The notes beneath the pieces were generated by a model. That model had not been told where the DNA came from. It saw only the letters and a list, made by a program, of their open reading frames with translations, and made no database searches. Position numbers and translations under genes: made by a program. A DNA stretch of 64,000 nt from Posidonia oceanica (Eukaryota; Streptophyta; Magnoliopsida; Alismatales; Posidoniaceae). The stretch covers positions 18,184,001 to 18,248,000 of the forward strand of contig JAZBRS010000049.1 of NCBI GenBank assembly GCA_037176725.1. The letters are read 5' to 3'. Positions 23,304-35,168 of this stretch are shown here, piece by piece (the stretch's first letter is position 1; each line of letters starts with the position of its first letter).

Positions 23304-23355
23304 AGAATTTCGTCCTTGAAATTATATCTTCAGGCAAATAGGTAGGGGTACTATG

Positions 23356-25720
23356 TGTGACCATCCTCGGGGGTCCTGGTGACCATAAGTGGGTGGATCG
23401 CTGCCAAAGAGCTTGCGCACGCCCTGATCGTCGGTTCGAAGGGATCATGCAATGGGTGAATCCGAGGGTGGATGCTTGACTCGGGAAAACACCGGAATAA
23501 GGAAAAAAAGCGTAAAAATGAGGGAAAAAAGTAAAAGAAGGGAGTCGCCACCTAGTCTATTAAATGTGGGAAGATGAGGAAAACTGAATAAGGAAAACAG
23601 AAGGAAAACATGCAATGCAATGCAAAGAAACATGAAATCCGACTTGAAAGGATGCGACACGAGGTCACTGCGGTCCAGAGAGAAGGGTAAGGACTCTTGT
23701 TATGCATGGGGAAGGTATTAGGCACCCCCATGCGCCCGAGGAGCGGTCTTCCTGGGCCACTTCCACTTTTGCATAGTCAATGTAGGTGAATCATGCTAGT
23801 TAATGTATGCTTCAAGAAGCAAGATGCAAAGATGCAATGCTATGACATTTGAAAACATGCAGAATGCTGATAAATGAAGAAAATGCATTTTAAAATATGA
23901 AAACTAGGCTCAGCCACGCTACTAGTGTTCTGAGATTAAACTGGGCACTCGCACCACTAAAGCGCGCTGGGATCATCCGCTGGGGATGCCCGCTCAATCA
24001 TTGCACCGACAGTCCAAATGAACTCCAGGTAGTAATCATCATTGCTCTATGCATGCAATCGGAAATCAAAACATTGAAATCCACACATGGTGTTGTAAAT
24101 CATGATAAACAGGGATGCAGGAACCAACAGAGGATGATAACAGATGAGTAAATAGAGAAACAAGACTCTACATACGGTCAACTCTAGTTTAGGTTGCATG
24201 CTTGCAAGTTGCGCTGGATCTAGAAGCCTTATACACGCGCCCAGAGGTACGCGTATAATATACGTTAGATCCTGTCACTCACAGGATGCGTTTCTAGAGT
24301 TATAGAGAGACCACAGATCTCAAAGCATAAATTCTTGGCATACAAGGCATAAAACCAAGCAAACAGATATTGGATGAACCAAAATAGGATGCAAGACAAT
24401 CATAAAAGACTGCAAAAGACGGAAAGCAAATCGGTTGAGGAACTGTTCTAGTTCTAGGCTGTGCACCGACAAGTCGTGCTAGATATTGACACGTTATAGA
24501 CGTGCCCAAAGGTAACGCCGTATACTGACGCCAAATCAAGCCGCTTATCTTGTTCGCACTAGAAAACACAAAAGAGACTGCAGCCTCGTTGCACAATTAA
24601 ACGATATGCAAGATTGAAAGCTACGAAGCGATGATCGATGAAGCTAAAGAAGATGATATAGCATCACAGGAAGCAAAGAAACAACGAAATGCGTGCATGT
24701 AATGGCCTCCCCACCCGACGGCTGCTTGCGGGAAAGAAATGGGTCACCAACCATTGTCGCGGCCCGAGACCCAATCCAGCTCTATTGTGAGCCTAGGTCG
24801 GAGGTTGCGGAGGTCGAACGGGTCCTCTGGATGCAATGCGAGTGCAAAATAGGAAGGAAAACAAGCTGCTTGTCAGCGGCGGTGGAGTAAAAATTAGAAA
24901 ACGACGATGAATAGCAGTAATGCTAAAAGAAACCATAGAGCTTGTAACAGCTAAAGCTACGCTAAGGGACGAAGGTGCTCACCTGTGGAGAGTCGGCGTG
25001 TGTTCTCGATGGACGGCGACGGACTCCGGGAGGTTGGGTTGCAGAGGAATTCCGGTGGGATGCAAGGATTCCGGGTGGTCTCAAGGCAATCACAAGGCTG
25101 TCTCAAGGTAATCTCCAGGGGGTGGAAATGGAGGGATATGGATTTGTATTTATAGGGGCCAGAGGCTTGGATGTCATCGGTTGATTGACGTGGGAAATGC
25201 ATGGTTTTGATTCAAAACCACGTGGGATATGGTGGAGAATGGGTTTTGGATGGAGGTTTGGATTGTCCAGATGCAATGTGGTGCACCAGTAGATCCAGGA
25301 GGGCCAATGGGGTGAGTGGATCGAAGGTTCACCCAAGTGGAATGGCAAAAGAATCCTTCTGTCAGTTTTAACTGAAACAGAGCATCGCGCCAGCGATACG
25401 TGCCTAAATAGCGCATCGCTTGTCTACATTTGAGGTAGCGCTGGTTGATGCCATCTTCTATAGACGTCAGGATGTGACACCGTCTAGAGACGCTGAGGCT
25501 GTATCAGAAGTCAGTAGCTGGATTCAGAGCTCATTCCAGGGTATACCGGGCTGTTGGTGGGCTTGGGCTTTGTTGTGAATTGGGTTTTGATGGTTTTGAG
25601 GTGTGAGGTGGCTTTTGGGATGGTTTGTTGGGATCTAGAGTGGCGTTAGGTCCATTGCAACCGAGCCTGCTCCTCCGAAAGCATCCACCGATGAATACCT
25701 GTAAAAATGGGGTGTCTACA
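23356..25720 (-). mobile_element. Solo LTR F, same family as E
   Basis: A 2365-bp LTR runs from TGTGACCATCC to GGTGTCTACA with perfect CTATG duplications (23351-23355 and 25721-25725). It carries GGAGTCGCCACCTAGTCTATT at 23541 and the conserved stem-loop at 23704-23733. Its middle differs from E: instead of the GTCTTAC palindromes it has CGTATAATATACG near 24251 and other short inverted repeats. No gene is seen. Confidence 0.93.
23704..23733 (-). other. Conserved LTR stem-loop, copy in LTR F
   Basis: GCATGGGG (23704-23711) pairs with CCCCATGC (23726-23733) around the loop AAGGTATTAGGCAC. Compared with E, the outer base pairs differ on both arms in a compensating way. Confidence 0.75.
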
Positions 25721-26392
25721 CTATGAATGGATGTCCACCTCACTCTCCCAAGTGGCTTCCTTCGAGCCATGATGCCGCCACTGAACTAGGACGAGTGGAG
25801 CCACTTTGTTCCTCAGAGCTCGCTCCTTTCTGTCAAGAATCAGGAGGGCATCCTCCACCATAGACAAGTCTTCCTGCAGCTCCTCTGGTTGAACTGGTAT
25901 CACCTGAGATGTGTCAACCAATCACTTCCTCAACATTGAGACATGAAATACGCTATGCATGCCTAATAGACCCAGAGACAACTCCAACTTGTAAACAACT
26001 TCACCAACCCTCTTGGAGATTCTATAGGACCCAATGTAGTGGGGACTTAGTTTTCCCCACTTGCCAAATCTCATTACTCCCTTGGTTGGTGACACCTTTA
26101 GGAAGATGAAGTCTCCCACCTCGAACTCTAAAGGTCTCCACCTCCTATCTGCATAGCTCTTCTGCCTACTCTATGCAGCCACTAATCTGTTACGAAGTTG
26201 ATTCACTCTGTCTAAATACTACTATGTAATCTCTGGACCAAGGAGTTGGAGCTCACCCACCTTGCTCCAACAAGTGGGCGATCTACACGGTCTCCCATAC
26301 AGAGCTTCATATGGAGCCATCCCAATGCTAGAGTGATAGTTGTTGTTGTAGGCGAATTCAATCAGCGGCAATTGCTCCTCCCAGCTTTCCTT
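25721..26392 (-). pseudogene. pol: T integrase C-terminus and chromodomain (broken)
   Basis: On the minus strand, residues GDFIFLKVSPTKGVMRFGKWGKLSPHYIG begin the GPY/F-type C-terminal domain (only part quoted: GDFIFLKVSPTKGVMRFG), followed by GSYRISKRVGEVVYKLEL and HVSMLRK. A TGA at 25922-25924 interrupts the frame, which continues into ILDRKERALRNK and VQWRHHGSKEATWESE, a clear chromodomain of plant chromoviruses. The chromodomain directs integration to heterochromatin in this clade. Solo LTR F follows just beyond the chromodomain and solo LTR G splits the integrase upstream at 26393. The clade assignment (Tekay) rests on this chromodomain, the LTR start and the polypurine tract. Confidence 0.85.
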
Positions 26393-27855
26393 TGTAGATA
26401 TCCCGTTTTGGCACTCTCCTATTGTTATTAAGTCTCAGTACACCATAGCATGCTGCATTTAGCTCTGGAGGCCTTTTTCTTAGCCCAGGAACTCTCTTTG
26501 TGCCCATTTGCAAATCCAGGCTGTAAGACGCAGGCTCACTAGTGTCCAACGTTAGACGCTAAGAACCCTACGTTCTACGTTGATTGCTGGGGTCTTAGCG
26601 TTTTACATGTCTAGCTCATTTTCCTATCCAAATCAGCCCAACTTTCCTTTTTTGGACTCGAATTAATTTTCTATCCTTTTAAATGAGTCCATGTGCCTTA
26701 TTTAGAGGTCAATATCCCATTAAATGACCCATTTGACCACATTTGACATGGCACCCCAAATTTGGCAAGTTTTGATCTTGGGTGTGTAAGACGCTGGAAT
26801 CCATGCATCTTACGTTAGACGCGTGATTCACTGCGTCTTACATCTGACAGATGGCCACCCTTTGTTCCCTTATTTCCTTTTTTGGAATAATTTTAAATTT
26901 AAATTATTTCCATTTAAGGAAAATTCCTTTGATCGTGTGTGACATTAATCAGACTTTGACCATGCTTTATTGCCCCTTAATTGGAGGAATATTCCCTCAT
27001 TAATTGTGGTTGGGTGTCTGGGTGTGTAAGACACTGTTATCTTTGTGTCTTATGTTGAACATAGCCAGTGCTGCATCTTACACTCCTGAATTGGAAACTC
27101 TTTGCTGCAGCTTGCCAAGTTTGAATTTCCTACCATTTTTTACCCTCTTGTGCCTCTATAAATGCCTAGGTACCCCAGCCTTTGGGAAGGGATGAAAGGG
27201 ATAGACAGGGACACAAACAGAGGGAAAATTAGAGACACAAAGACAAGAATTTTGGGGGGGCTTCTATTTTGGGAATTGGAGAGAAGAGAAAGCTAAAATT
27301 GAGAGAGTGAAAGAGAGAAACGAGAAAGATTAAGTCTTCTTTCGTCTCTGACCACACTGCATCGACATTTTGCATTTCGGGCATACATCCATAATTTAAT
27401 AAGGGGGTTTTCTTTTTAATATTTTGCATATTGCATACTTTACATATTGTAGCTAGGCATTTACATTTAGTTGCAACTAGGGGGGATAAAACCCCTTGGG
27501 TAATATTTTCCCTTTTGTTTCATGTTAATTGTAACTTTTTGCGTTGAATTATTTACTACACTTTATTAATCAGAATATTTTAATCTTATTTTGCAAGGAA
27601 AAGAAGAGGAAGAAGAAGCTCACCGGTGCGGGCACCCTTAGGCAACGTTGGCGTTGTCGTAAGGTAGCTGAACCCACATCAACAACACATCTCCCTAGGT
27701 GTCTCGAGGGCCAGCGAAAGTGAACCGAGGGTGGTGATCACATTAACTTATCATTTGTGGAGTGGTAGAGTTGAATAAACCAAAGGGACACTAGCAAGGC
27801 GGCGATATAAGCGGTGAAATGCAAAAAAACGCCTCCCCAAAATCCTATATCCACA
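26393..27855 (+). mobile_element. Solo TR-GAG LTR, copy G
   Basis: A 1463-bp LTR runs from TGTAGATATCCC to CTATATCCACA, flanked by perfect TCCTT duplications (26388-26392 and 27856-27860). It sits in the integrase gene of T. It shows the true ends of the TR-GAG LTR. A TATA box is at 27157. The U3 holds GTAAGACGC/GCGTCTTAC half-sites (26522, 26787-26850, 27025-27080) that otherwise occur in solo LTR E. Confidence 0.92.
27157..27163 (+). promoter_or_regulatory. TATA box of LTR G
   Basis: TATAAAT occupies the position corresponding to the TATA boxes of A1, D and C, with AGAGAG-rich sequence downstream. Confidence 0.65.
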
Positions 27856-28666
27856 TCCTTCAGATCCAAAGTGTAGGCTCTCAACATGTCTTCCAATGTT
27901 TGAATAGTCCTCTTAGTCTGACCATCTGACTGAGGATGGAAAACAGTGCTAAAATTCATCATGGTACCAAATGCCTTTGCAAAGTTCTCCAGAACCTCAA
28001 TGTGAACCGAGTATCTCTGTCGAACACAATCGACACAAGAGCCCCATGCAGACGGACAATCTTAGACAAGTATAACTCTGCCAGCTGCAGCAAAAGGAGA
28101 TTCACCCTCATGGCCAAGAAATGAGCTGACTTCGTGAGCCAGTCCACAATTATCCACATTGTATCATTCTTCCTCCTGGTCTTGGATAATCCTGTCATGA
28201 AGTCCATGGTGACATGCTCCCACTTCCACACTGGAATATCTAGAGGTTGCAGAGTTCCTCCAGGCTTCTGATGCTTAGCCTTTACCATCTGGTAGGTCAC
28301 ACATCTAGCCACATGCTTAGCTACATCTTTCTTCATCCCAGGCCACTAGAAGTTCCTCTTTAGGTCTCTGTACATTTTGGTGCTCCTTGGATGAATGGTG
28401 TACTTAGATTAGTGAGCTTCCTCTAATAATTTCTACCTTACTTCCTCCTCTTGAGGCACATATAAGCACAGATCATACCTTAGCCCACCGTCAACACCAA
28501 CGGGAAAGTGGGGCGCCTCTCCCGCTTACATCTTTCCCCAAGTCTCCTATACAAATGGGTCCAATCATTGAGCATCAACAATTATCTCCACCAATTTGGA
28601 GCAGATAGACAAATTAGCCACCCTAGCACCAATAGTTTCTTGAGACTGCCTCCTAGGTCTACACTC
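27856..28666 (-). pseudogene. pol: T integrase, zinc-binding and catalytic core (broken)
   Basis: The minus strand encodes an HHCC-type zinc segment whose last part reads CVTYQ, so the second Cys is Tyr, then the core with VTMDFMTGL (first Asp), IVFDRDTRF (second Asp) and [20 protein letters not shown]. The residue in the last motif that is normally the catalytic Glu (DGQTERTIQ in this family) is Lys. A frameshift lies between LQ and AFGT near 27975, and the sequence ends at the LTR G insertion. Three independent defects make it inactive. It continues from the RNase H at 56830 across the 28-kb insertion. Confidence 0.88.
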
Positions 28667-28997
28667 TGTAGCGATCCCGATCGGAATCAGGCTCGCTATA
28701 TATAGCGGCGATTGAGATCCGAGGAAGAGGCTCAACTCGAAAAACACTTAAAATCGAGGAGAAAAAGGAAAGATAAGACAAATCAGAGTCGCCACCACGT
28801 CTATTAACGGAAGACGAGGAAAACCGGGGTAATGCGTGAATTAACGCGCAAAACCGAGCAATAAATGCAAAGCAAAGCAATGCAAAGGAAAACAAATGCA
28901 AACAAATGCAAATGAGATGACTCTAGCCTAGGATAAGGGCAGTACGGTCATTGCGGGCCAAAAGACAGTGTAAGGACTCCTGTTACGCGCGGGGAAG

Positions 28998-29025
28998 GTG
29001 TTAGGCACCCCCGACACGCCCGAAA
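28998..29025 (-). other. Conserved LTR stem-loop, 3' LTR of the giant element
   Basis: CGGGG and CCCCG arms surround AAGGTGTTAGGCAC (plus strand). It lies about 330 bp from the LTR's 3' end in element sense, probably in U5. The same sequence is present in the 5' LTR near 51210-51240. Confidence 0.65.
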
Positions 29026-29319
29026 ATCGGTCTTTCTAGGCTTACGCTCGCATACGCAGAAAAATGCAGGATTGAATGCCTATGTGCCTATAAATGCCTC
29101 AATGAATGCTCAAGGTGTGCACTAAGTGGGAAGAAACAAAGCAAGGAAGTAAACGTGCTCTCTAAGCGCTCAGCTACGCTGCTTGTGTTCTGAACTAGGC
29201 GAAACCTAGCTCGTGAGAACTCCAGGCAGTACGCATCACAGCCCTATATGCAAATGCAAGCGAGAAAACAAAACAGCGAGAAAACCATGCAATGCAATCG
29301 ACATGCAAGGGAGAACGGC

Positions 29320-29620
29320 GCAAAACACGCAAAACGAGGCAGGAAGCGAACAACGCACGCAAAACGATGCAAAAGAGCGAAACCGGCACGCAAAACGAGC
29401 AAAAAACAAGGCAGCGCGCAAAACGAGACAAGAGAGCAGGAAGGCACGCAAAACAGGACGAGAAAACAGAATGGTACGCAAAACGGGGCGAAAGAATAAA
29501 ATCGACACGCAAAACGAACGAGAAGGCAAGACAGTGCGCAAAACGAGACAAGAAAACATATGGGCACGCGAAACGGAGCGAAAACGAGGGCGGGCACGCG
29601 AAACGGTGCCGAAACAGCGA
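29320..29620 (-). repeat. 30-bp minisatellite, 3' LTR
   Basis: About ten units with CACGCAAAACGA cores at ~30-bp period; the equivalent tract is at 51525-51825 in the 5' LTR. Open frames on both strands reflect the period. Confidence 0.8.
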
Positions 29621-32600
29621 AGCAAAAACCTCGAGAAAGCCATGTAAATGCAAGAATGCAGAAAGAGATTAGAAGAGGCCAAAGGGGAGGCGAAACAACG
29701 TGTGTGTAAGAACAAACGTCGTTCAGGACTGCTCAAAATAGGTGTGAAGACCTACAGAGGGGAAAATGAGCAAACAGAGGGATTACCACCTCTTAGCGGC
29801 TGTTTTCCACTAAACCATTCCACGATGTGTCTCGCATGCTGCCCAGAGCTCGCGATGCGATCGGATCGTGGAAAAGGAGGAAGAAAGTCACACATAAAGT
29901 GGCAAATCCAGGGAGAACGCAACACGAAACACACAGGGAAAAGTGAAACGAGGATTTGAATAGACAAGCAAAAGGGGGAAGTCCTATTCTACATGCTCAA
30001 AGAGACAGAAAGCGAAAACAAGGAAAACTGTGCAAATGGCATGCAAATGAATGCAATGCAGGGGTTCAGGAGGACATACCTGGAGATTCGGGGGCCTGAT
30101 CTGAAATCTGCCTGGTCCATGCTGAAGAGCGCTTCGCTGCGGTCGCTTGGGCAGCTCACTTGAGAAAATCCAACGGCCGAATTGGAAGATATCGCAGCTT
30201 CAAGGTAGAAGGACCAGAACAGGGGAGAAGAACAGATCTAGGTGTTCAGGAGGTCCTAGGGATGTGCAAAAAGGTCTTCCCAAGTGAAAGGGAGCTAGAA
30301 GTGCTTAGTGTGTGCAAGGAGATGCTAAAATGCAAGACTAAATGAGTGCAGGATGCATGCAAAAGCAAGAAAAGCAAAGAGAAGTAATTTGGGAAAAACC
30401 AGGAGTTCAGAAAGCATTTTGAAAAAGAAGAGGGGCTAAAAGTGCAAATTTCCCAGAAAACAGAGTTCCATGGGAAAGGATTTTGAAAACAGAGGAAGAC
30501 AGAGGTTCTTTTGACCAAAAAACTAGGCTCAGGAAGGTGTTTTGAAAAGAGGATATGCTTTGAAAGGGGTTTTAAAAGCAGAAATGGACCAGAAAGTAAT
30601 TTCAAGAAAACTAGGGTCTAAAATGCAAATTTTCCAGAAAACAAGGTTCTGGGGAGTCTGGGAATACTAGTGGAGGGTCTGCACGAAATTTGGTAGGCAT
30701 AGGAGCTAAAATGCAACCTAGGGGCAAAATGGTCTTTTCACATGATTTTTTTAAAAAGATGCAAGGACCTATGTGTGATTTTGAAATCATGTAGGGGCTG
30801 AAAATGCAATTCAGTATGGAAAAACATGCTCTGGAATTTAAATGACAGGACCACAGTGCAATTTCTGGAAAATACAGGGTCAAAATGCAATGTAATAAGT
30901 TAAAATGCATGCAGCACAGTTACTGTCCATTTAAAATGGACCTAACTGCAAATATGATAAAGCAGAGGGGCAAATATGCAATGCATCAACCAAAAATAAA
31001 AATCAGAACCTAAGTTTCTACAGTGCATGGACTTAAATGCAAAAACAGAAAAATGCAGGGACTTGGAATGCAATGCAGTATGCAAAAATAAAAAATAATC
31101 CTAAGTTCTAACAGTGCATGGGACTTAAATGCAAAAATAAAAACACGCAAGGGGCCAGGATGCAATGCAGTATGGTAAAATATAAGTAAATAAATGAACT
31201 GACTGAGTGCAGGACCTAAGTGCGAAAATCGAGAATAGGAGGACTAAACTACAAAATATTATAACAGCACAGCACAGTAAATGGATCTACTTGCAAATAT
31301 TGAAAACCATAAACAGATTATGCAATTTAGCAAAGTATTTAATTAAAAACCAAGCAGAATAAATGAAATAAGGACTGGAATGTAAAATGACAGAAACTTA
31401 AACCAAATATGCAATATTTACTTAAAAACTTTAGCTAAAATAAAATAAGTGCACAGTGACTGGTCGACGGCGACGAGTACTGTAGCAGAGCGCCGGCAGT
31501 ACTCGTGGCCGCCGACAGGGGAGACTGAGGAGGCGCGGGAGGGCGGAGAGCGACGTCGGCGATCGTCCGGAGCTCTGGGAATGGTCCGGAGCTTGCTCTG
31601 TCGGTCGGAGTGTCCGGAGGAAGAGCGGCCGGCGCCGGAGAAGGAGACCTGTCCGGCGAGCTGCTGCGGCGTCTGAGAGGTTCGGAGCTTGGTTCTGGCC
31701 CAGGGAAAAGCAGCAGGAGGAGGAGAGGGATCTAGGGGAAAGAAAGTTTACCTCTGGTCGTGTCCGGAGCGTGCCCCCGACCTCAGTTGCACAGGAGCTG
31801 GCCGGAGCTCGTCGTCCGATTGCTGCGGAGGGTGCTGGCGGCTCGCGGTGGTCCGGGCGTCCTCAGGGTGATCTTCCGGTGCTTCCTGAACGATCAGGCG
31901 CGAGCTTCGGAGCTTGGGTGAGGAGTTGGCTTTTTTGGGTTGTCAGATTGCTGCCGGAGGCCGGGGAGGGGTGTTGCTGCTCGTCCGGTGGAGTGGAGCC
32001 CTCCGATGGGTTGCTGGGATGCTGGCGATGGAGTTTGGGTGCCTGGAGAGGGCTTCTGGAAGGCGTGGAGGGGAGTTTGAGGTCGGAGTCGATTTCTGGC
32101 CAGCGGGTGGAGTAACTGTTTGTAGTGGAGTTTACAGTCTGTGGGGGATGGCCGGGCTGGAAGTTAGGTGTTTTAGGAAGGTGGAGGTTCAGCGAATCTC
32201 TGGGTGGAGTTTGGAGGGAAGTAGCGGGCTGGAGTGGAGGGAATTGTGAAGTGGGCTGGTGTTGGGTTGCAGATGGAGGATCAGGGGATCAGAGGTGGTT
32301 TCAGTGGGTGGAATGGCCGGGAGATGGTGAAGGGAATTGGTTGTGTTTTGGGTGAACTTGGGGGAGTAATTGGGAGGGAGATGGAGGTCTGAAGTGGTGC
32401 TGGGGAATTGGAAAAGGAAGGAGGACGTTTACTGAATTTTTCAGAGGAGAGGAGAGGAAAATTGGGTGCGGGGATTGGTCTGAGATGAGGCTTCTCTCCG
32501 GGATGTCACAGGGACTCTCGAACTCTACCCTCACTGCTCTCTTTTCTCTCGAAATGGAGGATGAAGAGGAAGAGATCAGAAGCTGTTTCAGGTGGGGAAA

Positions 32601-34621
32601 AAAGGTGGAATTCTGGGATTGCTCTCGCACTGATTCCTCTCTGATCTGACGCTCACTCTCGGATGGCAAAAGGTGATTGAAGGAGGGGAAATCCGGACGC
32701 TTATATCAGGCCGAGGGCTGCCGGTGCGCGCGCTGGTGGTTTTTTGAATTCCTCCGGCGCGAGTACTGCAGCAGAAAAGAAGCGGATGCCGGCGAGACGA
32801 CAGGCAATTAAAGCCTCCCGGAATCGGTGCTGAGAGATGAGAGAGCGGCGGACGCTGTAGATGAAAGGATTGAAGGCTTCGAAATTTGAATGGGTGGAGG
32901 GAGAGCTGTTGCAGCTGGTCGCGGGAGAGAAAACTGAAGGAAAACGCTGAGAGCTGAGGAAGAAGAAAGGAGGAAGAAGAGGCATGGGCCGGACTGCTGC
33001 GGGCCGAGAAAAAGCATAGAAAAATAAAGAAAAAAAGAAACGGGCTGGATTGAGCCCAGTAAGGAAAAGTAAGAAAGAAAGAAGGGAAATAAGAAAGAAA
33101 GAGGGGGTAGGATGGGGAAATAAAATAGGTAAAAATAAACTAAAAATAAATAAAATATTAGAAGAGTTTTGCTGCAGATTAGGATTTTAATTAAGATTTT
33201 TAATGGTCATCTTGAGTAGATTAATGTGTTTTGGGCTTGATTAGGGTTTTAGGGCCTTGGTTTTTTTCTTAATTGATTTTCACTTGATTAAATGTTTGTT
33301 AAACCGTTTTTAAATTGTTTTAAAAAATTTTATTTCCCTTGTTGGACACTTAGGATATTGATTAGGATTTTTTAGGATTTATTTCGTATTAATTTAGGGT
33401 TGGTTTTAGATTTTAAAGTTGTAGTCTTCTTAGGGTTTTTCTTTCTTAAGTCTTTTAAGTTATGTCTTGATTTTTTATTTATGGATTTTTCTTGAAGTTT
33501 TTAGTTGGATTTTTCTGGTTTGATAGGGTGTTTTTAAGCTTTTCAGATGTGTTTTCTTTTCTTTTTTTAATTAAGTTTTTACTTGTTTTTCTTATGTTTA
33601 TTAGGTTAAGTCTTTTGCCTTTCTTAATTACTTGTTCTAGTATTTGATTTTTTAATTCTTCTTTTTGGGTTTTTTTTTTAATTCCTCTGATGGGTTTTTA
33701 CCTTTGGTGGGTTTTGATTTTATTTTAGCTTTTTCCTTGATTTTTCAGCGTTTTCTTTTGATTTGTTTTGCATTTTTTAGTTTGCATGCTTGGTTTTCTT
33801 TTTAGCTTGCTTAAGTTAAGTTTAAGTTGTTAATTGCTTGTTTAACATTTTTTAATTGTTTTTCTTAGTGTACTGATTTGTTTGTTTTATGTTTTGAGAT
33901 TTTACAGATTTTTATGGGTTTTTGTGGGTTTTTGCAGAAGGGAGAAAAGGAAAAGAGAAGGAGGAAAGAAATGGAGAAAGAGGGAGATAAAAGGAAAAAG
34001 GATAGGTTGGAGGAAAACGATTTTTTAAAAATTCAGAAAAAGTGTTAAAAATAAAGTAAAAATAGGGATAAGATAGAGGAAGGATAGAAACACAGAGGGG
34101 GCCCACAGCCAGACCAGAAATAGGATAAGAAGGGGATGAAAAGAGAGGTGATAATCAGGAGAGAGAGAGGAGAGAGAAAATGATAATCCCGGAGAGAGAA
34201 AAGGATAATTTGGGTGAATGGAGGTCTTAATGGTCTTGGAATGGGGTGAAAATTGGTGGGTGGGTAGTCTAGGGTTTGAAGTCTTGGGTCTGAAATTTTG
34301 GTTTGATTTTAAGGAGGTTTTGGAGGGGTTTCAAGGTGTAGAAGAAGGGTAGTTTCTCCTAGGTTTTCTAGGGTTTTTGGGAATGGGTCAGGCTTGGCAA
34401 TTCCTAGGTTTTTGGGTAGGTTTGTTGAGTGGATAGCGGTGGATTTTCCTATGGATTTTGGTTAGGTTTTGAGGTTGGGAAGGGGGGTAAAGGTTTAGGC
34501 CAAAATGGGCTGATTTTGAAGGGTAGAGAGGAGGGTTAGGGTTAGGGTTTGGTTGGGGTTTGATCCAGCAATCAACAAGAGGGCTCCAAGGGTCCAGGCC
34601 TGCCAAGATGGGGTGTCAACA

Positions 34622-34634
34622 GATGCCCCTCCCT
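34622..34634 (-). other. Polypurine tract of the giant element
   Basis: On the minus strand AGGGAGGGGCATC directly precedes the LTR start TGTTGACACC. The GGAGGGGCATC core equals that of the TR-GAG elements. Confidence 0.85.
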
Positions 34635-35168
34635 GAGCGAGGGCAAGCGGAGCGCGGCCGCTGCTCAGGATTGACAAGACACCTCATCTGACCGGCGGGA
34701 GCAGCGGGTTGCTATGGGCGTGAGCTACTTATTCGGCGGATGCACCGAAGATCGTAGCCCGTTGCCGCAATGCAAGATGCCAATGCAGATGGATGCTGTG
34801 CTGTGTGTATGCATGCTGATGCTGGTGCAATGCATGAGTTAGTATAAAAGTTAGTGCAGCTGTAAGAAAATGCTGATGCTGTGCAAGTGATACTGATGAT
34901 GCTAAAATGACATGCAGTGCTAGCTAAGAAAGTGCAGAGATGATGTGAGAAAATGGTAAAAAGGCGCGATGTGGTGCGAATGTCTGGCAGGGAGGCCAGA
35001 CTTGCACGACAAAGCGAAGGAAAACAGAGTGCAGCTGGTCCCCGCCCGGGGAGCAAGCTAGCAGGAAAGAAGGGCGCGAGGGGAGAGAGGCCAACTCTCC
35101 CATCGCAGAAAGGGGGTGCGTGATCTCGTCTTCCTGGGACAAGGTCACGCCGAAAAGGAGAAAAAAAA
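34635..35168 (-). other. 3' untranslated region next to the polypurine tract
   Basis: This 0.5-kb stretch has no convincing gene. It contains GATGCTG-rich sequence (34780-34920). It leads into the structured repeat array at 35169. Confidence 0.5.

Larger units (their letters stand above)
28667..34621 (-). repeat. 3' LTR of the giant element
   Basis: The 5955-bp LTR reads TGTTGACACC to GATCGCTACA on the minus strand. Parts in plus coordinates: near-terminal block with PBS-like CAGAGTCGCCAC (28784-28795), conserved stem-loop near 29000, 30-bp minisatellite (29320-29620), degenerate TGCAAAA-rich repeats (30600-31400), a GC-rich core (31450-33010), then AT-rich U3 to 34621. A TATA-like TATAAGC on the minus strand near 32700 could be the promoter. 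The many open frames in both directions arise from low-complexity sequence. Confidence 0.95.

Noticed and set aside
24693..25202. Short open frames in solo LTR F as possible host gene
   Set aside because: Both ends of the LTR and its target duplication are exact, and the frames lack motifs.
31449..32355. GC-rich open frames in the giant LTR resembling host exons, repeated at 53656-54562
   Set aside because: The same stretch occurs in both LTRs and is diverged with shifted frames in the solo LTR at 11640-12665, so there is no sign of protein selection.
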